NCBI GenBank assembly: GCA_001695595.3
Contig: MBPM02000071.1
Span: 62,001 to 126,000 of the forward strand
Reading direction: 5' to 3'
DNA: 64,000 nt
From: Plasmopara viticola
Taxonomy: Eukaryota; Oomycota; Peronosporomycetes; Peronosporales; Peronosporaceae
The notes under the pieces were generated by a model, which worked only from the letters and a program-made list of their open reading frames with translations, had not been told where the DNA came from and made no database searches. Each line of letters opens with the position of its first letter. The first letter of the stretch is position 1. The position numbers and the translations under genes were made by a program. Of the stretch, positions 58,124 through 64,000 are shown in pieces.

Positions 58124-60580
58124 GCTGTTTGTGACAAATGTCTTGATTACTCAATCTGAATCTGGTAGGAGGATAAGTTAACCTCTTGTGAAGTTGGTAA
58201 TACAGAAGCAAATTTTCGATTTGTATTTCTACTACTGCCTTTGTGTGTGAATTAATTTGCAGATTAAGGAGCGTGCAGCGACTACAAGCTTCTGATACCC
58301 GTTCTGCTTACACGTACGTTTAGATAGTACATTGCTTCAGGGCGTTGTGTCCGCGCAATCACATGTAGTGAGCAAGTGCCCCATGTGTGCTCGCACGTTA
58401 AAAAGACGAAGAATCATGTGGTTGTCGCATGGCGTTTTAATTGAAGGTGACACCAGCCATTTAACAGAATTTAATCAAGAAGAGTTCAGCAACAAATTAT
58501 TTCGACTGGTCACAATTTCTGAATGCGCAGGCAGAGAAAAGCACTAAAAAATTGCTGAGTGACGTGCTCAAAGAAGGAAAGAAAATCGATGTCGGGTGTA
58601 TGTAAGGCCTGTGCCAGCATTAGAGCCAATTGATCGAACGTCGTCCTGCCGCCACGGTGGTGCTCAGACAAGTCACATTTATGTCAAAGCATTTTATATG
58701 AGTACACTGCAAATTTTTATAATGAAGTTACAGCACCTAGGCGTGGGTTTGACAATATAGTACTTGGTCGGTGGGTATCTATTCAAACATGTAGGTACTA
58801 ATTCGTTCGCATTTGCTGCTAAACTCGGTCTATAGCGTCGACATCTAGCGCTTACTTTATAGCAGATGTAACAGATGAGCATTTTGTATGAATGAAATTA
58901 GCGTACTGATAGTCAGATCAAGTTGTGGATTTTTTTGGGCACATCTGAGCCGTGACCGCATGCCTCTGTCGGTATCGTCAAGAGCTGTCCTTACGCTGAC
59001 GCAGCTGGCTAGTGCGTTAAAAACGCTTAACTGCTTGCTGAAAGATGTACGACAGCTTACAATGACATAGCGTTTTGCATCTCAGGGCTTTCTAACGCTT
59101 GACTTGTCAAATTTTAAGGCGGAGCCCGGCGCTCTGTCCCGATGTAAAGAAACCTCGATCACCGTTTTTTTTAAGAATTGCTAAGTTCTTCTGGTTCTTC
59201 GTGTTGTTGTAGCGGTCCACGCCACCCATGCTTCGCTGGCAAAGCTGCACTTCATACGATCATGTCACATCCTTGTATAGGCCGTCGTCTGACATTTCAA
59301 GCTTTAGAGTTCAACAATAGCGCCACCATCGGAACTGGCTTGGTATCTTGATATGCTATCGCCGTAGTGTCCCTGAAGTCTCCTGTCATTTTTGTTAAGG
59401 ATTACGTTACTGGCGACTATATACATATTATTGTTTCTGACAGACTACTAATTTGCGCAAACTTGTCTGCACTGTAATTTAAATCCAAGCATCAGTTCTG
59501 CTACTCGATGATGGTTATTCTGAAAAGGAGAGCAGCGCGTGCGATAAAATTGCACACCAAACGTGCAAATCGGTGTACATGAATAGACGAAATTGAGGCT
59601 TAATAAAAAGTAGTAGTGTACTTTTCTGTCTAGTCCAGTAATTTCAAAGGAAACAACACTACTTTGCAAAGCCCTAAGTTGTCCAATTTAAAACGCAATG
59701 ACTCCCCCGTTTCAGTCCTTGTGCAAGCGTCGCAAACGACGCGTTAGCCGCCTTCTTTCGTCCGGGAAAGCCAAAGAAAATGCCACCCATTGTTTTTATG
59801 CTATCGAAGCAATCAAGTGCTGGCTATCCCAGCGCATCTTATTCAATAGCCAAAACAAAGGCTTTTAAAGTCCCGGAGAATTAGCACTACGCTTTTACAA
59901 ACTGTCTCATTTGTCTAACCTTTTCATCCAAATTTGAGAGCGTGGCATAGGCCAAGCCGAGGAGGCATTTGCCCTATCGAGGTCTGCTCCAACCCGATAA
60001 CTGCTTACAAAGTAGCCAAAGCCCTTTCTCGCAAAGACACACTTCTTAAGTTGACATAATTCCTTGCTAGCTCAAAATCTTAGCCTAAGCTACCCTAAGC
60101 GCCGACTAGCCTCGTTCAAAGCGGCTATCGACGAATAAATTGTCGAAATTTGTTCGGATAAAACTACGAGACTGTTGAAATAGCCGCGTGATCAAGAGGT
60201 AAACAAAACCCAGGGCGTTTGGCAGCTCTTAGGATGTCAACAATTATTCCTAGATCATACCAATTGGCGCACTCACGGTCGTGAGGAATAAAATAAAAAA
60301 TATCACTTGGATTGGAGAGCACCTATTCACCAAAAATTGTTCACTGGCAACGTGCAATCGAGATTGTTGTAAAGCAACGAACATTTGCTTGGATGCGTAT
60401 TTGTAAAAAGCTCGCTACAGCGTTCGGCTTATTGCAAAAATGAACCAGTCACCCCTTTTCAATTTTTGAGTATAGAAAGTTGACGAGTGCGGAAGTTCCA
60501 AATCCCGCATCATGGCTGTCCTGGCCTAAATGGCGGAGGCAGCCTACACATCTTTAGTGGCAGAGGTCATAGCCTTCTGA

Positions 60581-60600
60581 TACAGTACTTCGTGCCTGGT
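60581..60600 (+). repeat. Dispersed 20-bp repeat, copy 2
   Basis: Identical to the 20-mer at 22145-22164 and on the same strand. A lone fragment of an unidentified repeat family. Confidence 0.5.
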
Positions 60601-60749
60601 GCGATAACACAACGCGTCATCTCCATAATTTTGTAGATCTTTTGATGGTAAGTCTCTAGACACCAATTGAGTGAAAGAAAGTGCCAAATTCGTGGAAAAC
60701 TTCGAGTTCTTGACCAAAAGAGCAACGTACGCTGTCTATGAGGATGATA

Positions 60750-60814
60750 CGAGACGTCTGCTTCTGAATGTAGGAAGCATGAAAAGCTTCCTACATTCAG
60801 AAGCAGACGTCTCG
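60750..60814. repeat. Perfect 29-bp inverted repeat with 7-base loop
   Basis: Left arm 60750-60778 and right arm 60786-60814 are exact reverse complements, and the loop is atgaaaa. The arms stop abruptly on both sides. No coding frame runs through it. It could be a template-switch product, a foldback repeat or a small-RNA precursor. Confidence 0.92.
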
Positions 60815-63800
60815 CTTTTCCCTTTTAAATGCCACCTCTGAGTTTTTTTAGCCTCTTAGGAGACCAAAGAGAGTAGTAACTTCGAACTCTTAAAAATTTT
60901 GATATCTCTAATACATCTGGCAGTGCCTTCAATCGATACTAGCACAATGGCCAGTCGAACTGTAGTTGCCCTGTCGATAAGGTGCCTTTGACAGCCACAA
61001 GAAATAAGTGATTCCGAATTGTATCCTTACTCTGCTCTTTGTTATCCGGAGTTGATACCCTATGTCGATCACTGCGTCTTGTAATTACATGTTACCCGCT
61101 TGCGAAGCTCATACGAATTATCACATTATAGCGCTATCGCTAGCGTCTTTGGTAGCCAATGCCAATTGCGGAGCTGGTTACCCCGCTAAGAAATATTTTT
61201 GACGTTGTCACGTTTGCCCTCAACAAAAAGTCATATCTTTAACACATAGCATATAAATCTCAGGCGTATGCTTGTCTGGACTTCCTTTCAAAAGAGGTGT
61301 GCGCACCAAAGAGATAAGGATATGGCTCATTAAACCCTGATGCACAAAATCGGACACTACTGACCATCTCTCCCGGTTAATTGACCTAAAGCTCGTGCTT
61401 TGTTATATACAGCAAATTCAGGATCAATTAATACTTGTGTCATGAACAAGAATCGACAAAGTGTGATCAAGAAAACTCGCATCTTGATCTAGGCTTACCT
61501 TAGAGCGTTATAAGCCTTCCAGTAGCTAGTCAAGCCGAGACTGATTCATATCTGTTGTTCTGTCCGCGAAGTTGCCTTAACCCATTTTGCTGCTCGCAAT
61601 CATTTTCCGCTTTGCGAATTTTTGCGATGTACTAGGGTCCACTAAAACACGAACTGGTGGTTTATACCCTTGTACACGTTCGTGTATAGCCAACAGACAA
61701 AGGTACCTTCGAGCGCTGTCAAGCTCTTAGTAGAAAAGCTCTTTTCAATTGCACACCCATTAGGGTGGCTTAGTTTGGCCAGAGTAGGTCTCCCAGTCCC
61801 TTCTGATGAGCAGCATATTGCTCGCAATAAGAACAAGGCTTCTACCAGCAAACACCAAACGAAGCGATGATCCATTTTGTTGACCCCCTTCAGAGATCGT
61901 GCTCTTAATCCTACACAGCGAGGGACTAATTATATACAACATTCCGGAAGACCAATTCAAACAATTATTGTACTTTCTCTTAAAGTGCAATTTGAATGAG
62001 CTATTTCGTCTTTGCTGTTCGTTGAGACAATTTGAACAAGCCACTTTATTAATTTATGAAGTGGTCCCTTGATATGGTTCAATTTAGTCAATGAATATAT
62101 CCATGACGTTCACGACAAGCGTGAGCACTAAAAAATGGTCGGTATTAGCTATTTCTCCAACGCAAAACGCTTTAGTGATGGGTGAGTGCCCACCGATTGG
62201 CCCGGCTTTCCAATCAAGATAATGTGAACGCAACGTGCATACGATTATTTCACCAATTAGGCCGCCTTAATATTTAGTCCAAAAGCGAAATTCTAAATCT
62301 ATATTTGCCAACGATAGAAGCCTACAGCTTCACCGGCTTGCACACAAAATTAGGCGCTTTTGCCGAGGATCTGCTGCCTGAGCTTTATACACCGACCATA
62401 CTTTGTCGCGCTTTAACGCCATGACGCACTCAAGCTGCAAGGGTGGTGCAATTTGCTCGTCCTACATACGCTGGAAGAAGCTTTAACCAATCCTTTAGAC
62501 TTGATTAGGGTTTGAGTTGTCAACCTACGCACGCGGGGGTGGGATTGGCTGCAAGTACTGACAGGAAAGGCAGGGCCGCATAACATCTTGCACAGAGGAT
62601 TCGTGCGTGAAGATCTTTGATCTTCCGGCGAGCGCCCATTCCCTTATTTCGGCCTTGAGCGTTCAATCGATTGCTGTTTATTGGCTAGATGAAGCTACCC
62701 TCGCTATGGCAAAGAGCTACTTGCCATTCATCACGCAAAAGAATAGGTTTAAGTGCATCGGGGAAGAGAGGTTCCGTGCTGAATATAAGCTTGATGAGAA
62801 CATTCGGACAGGGCACACTATAAGCTGGCTTACCTCGGCAGCGTCTTTTCTTACGAACAAATTTGCCGGTAAAATTTAAGAAATGCTAGTTCAGAGGCTT
62901 TTCATTGCAAGGTTTCAAAATCGAGTAATTAACGTATGACAACGATCACAATTGCACATTATGAGAGTGCCGACGGTCTGCTCCACTTACAAACCGTACA
63001 AGGAAATCCACCCAGGACATTACTATTGCAATTTCTGGAGACACCCATTAGAGCCACAAGATAGCGCTTTGCCAATTTTATAGCGTATTGGTGACCGCTG
63101 ATGTACAAGTGGGTGACTAAAAAGATGAGGACTTGTGCATTCTTTCAGGTTATCAAGCCCACCGCTTACACATCGGATTCTTCAAAAATCCTACCAATCC
63201 TGGCTAAAAACTGCGATCGCTAAGCCCGACTTAGACTTTGACTTATTCGAATTAAAGTCAAGGTCAAATTTGATATGAAAATGGGCCTATGCGTCTCGCA
63301 TATGTACCAATTAGTATAAATAATCACGGAGCATGTAGACTCATGATGGTTTTTGCATTTCATAGCCTTTCGGTCACAAACATACCGGACAGAGACCCGC
63401 AATTTGCCCCGCTACACTTTGGCAATTGATACTCCATCTATTTGGAGCCCGTTAGTTGATATCTACTCGAAGGACACATGGTTGGACGGGATGGGCTAAC
63501 AGTGTATCAGGAACGCCTTACACAGTATGTGCACTAAAGCACCTTGTTTGTGAGCCGATAATGTAATTACAGTTGAGACATCGACTCGCGCATGTACAAA
63601 TTTTAAAACCTTTCATATAAAAACCAAAATACCCCCATGTTTCTGTTGAATTTTCAAAGCGCGAATAGTTTTTTTAAAAAAAAAGGAGGGAGGCTCCAAA
63701 ACCCACGTCATTAGCCTGAGATCGCTTTCCTTACAAAGCAACACCTGACTTTGCAAAAAGTCGATTAAATGTATTTAGCGGGACAAGAAATTCAATCTCT

Positions 63801-63876
63801 ACACCCAAGAAAATAGAAGGAATTTTCATAGAGTAATGGAAGTGCATTTTTGATCTCATTAATTACCGCGATAAAG

Positions 63877-64000
63877 TATTGTATTGTATTACGTTATCGC
63901 GTTGCCAAGTTATGCACGTGTTAGGCACTATGGCTAGTCCACGGCATAGAGTGGTGTCCGCATACGTCGGGTCTCGTTTGGCGGGCAGTGCAGCCAGCAC
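63877..64000 (-). mobile_element. SINE-like element, 3' part (copy C, cut by the window edge)
   Basis: The last 124 bases match the tail end of the 325-bp element in the same orientation as copy B. The sequence is closer to copy A than to copy B. The rest lies beyond the window, so its target duplication cannot be checked. Confidence 0.85.

Larger units (their letters stand above)
58124..63876. other. Gene-poor stretch
   Basis: No gene is supported over 5.7 kb. Short frames at 58332-58547, 61642-61875 (minus, with a hydrophobic start) and 62607-62879 read as protein-like but cannot be assigned. The 62607 frame lacks an ATG at its start. A perfect hairpin and a dispersed 20-mer are listed separately. 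Confidence 0.55.

Noticed and set aside
62607..62879. A hAT transposase dimerisation fragment
   Set aside because: A Leu-Pro-Ala-Ser-Ala start recalls that domain, but the following Glu-Arg and aromatic positions do not fit. No call was made.

Overview
The window looks like nuclear DNA of an oomycete, most likely a Phytophthora or downy-mildew relative in the Peronosporales. The genes are eukaryotic. They have short introns of about 40-120 bases with GT-AG borders, and short gaps between neighbouring genes. The encoded ubiquitin carries a non-animal, non-fungal set of substitutions. Compact gene islands are separated by AT-rich, repeat-worn stretches of 2-12 kb, as in Peronosporales genomes. 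No rRNA, intact tRNA, CRISPR array or bacterial-type operon was seen. Gene names rest on recognising protein families by eye, with no database search.

Island 1 (2.7-15.4 kb) holds a CorA/Mrs2-type magnesium transporter, TFIIE beta, REV7 (head-to-head with TFIIE beta), a small one-pass membrane protein, an anoctamin (TMEM16) scramblase/channel, a head-to-head gene with a dimerisation/docking helix pair plus two GAF domains, and an unrecognised small gene. From 15.4 to 24.2 kb no gene could be supported.

Island 2 (24.2-33.4 kb) holds HGH1 (eEF2 chaperone), a B-type cyclin, a URC1-like GTP cyclohydrolase II family protein with a GC-AG intron, the AP-3 mu adaptor subunit and a second CorA/Mrs2 gene with the same intron positions as the first. 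From 33.4 to 36.8 kb there are broken genes, a near-perfect hairpin and a complete 325-bp SINE-like element.

Island 3 (36.8-40.7 kb) is a tail-to-tail pair: a CDP-alcohol phosphotransferase and a single-exon 841-residue protein in which a Sec14/CRAL-TRIO lipid-binding domain lies in the central loop of a 12-TM Major Facilitator transporter. This fusion is the most unusual gene in the window. From 40.7 to 53.0 kb lie repeat relics, including a second complete 325-bp SINE-like copy.

Island 4 (53.0-58.1 kb) holds an ankyrin-PH protein, a 3-hydroxyisobutyrate-dehydrogenase-family reductase, a four-TM Golgi-type membrane protein and a five-unit polyubiquitin gene with heat-shock-element-like sites upstream. 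The last 6 kb has no supported gene. It carries a perfect 29-bp hairpin and ends inside a third SINE-like copy.

Most genes are housekeeping: transcription, DNA repair, cell cycle, vesicle traffic, protein folding and turnover, ion and lipid transport. No pathway is assembled by the cluster.
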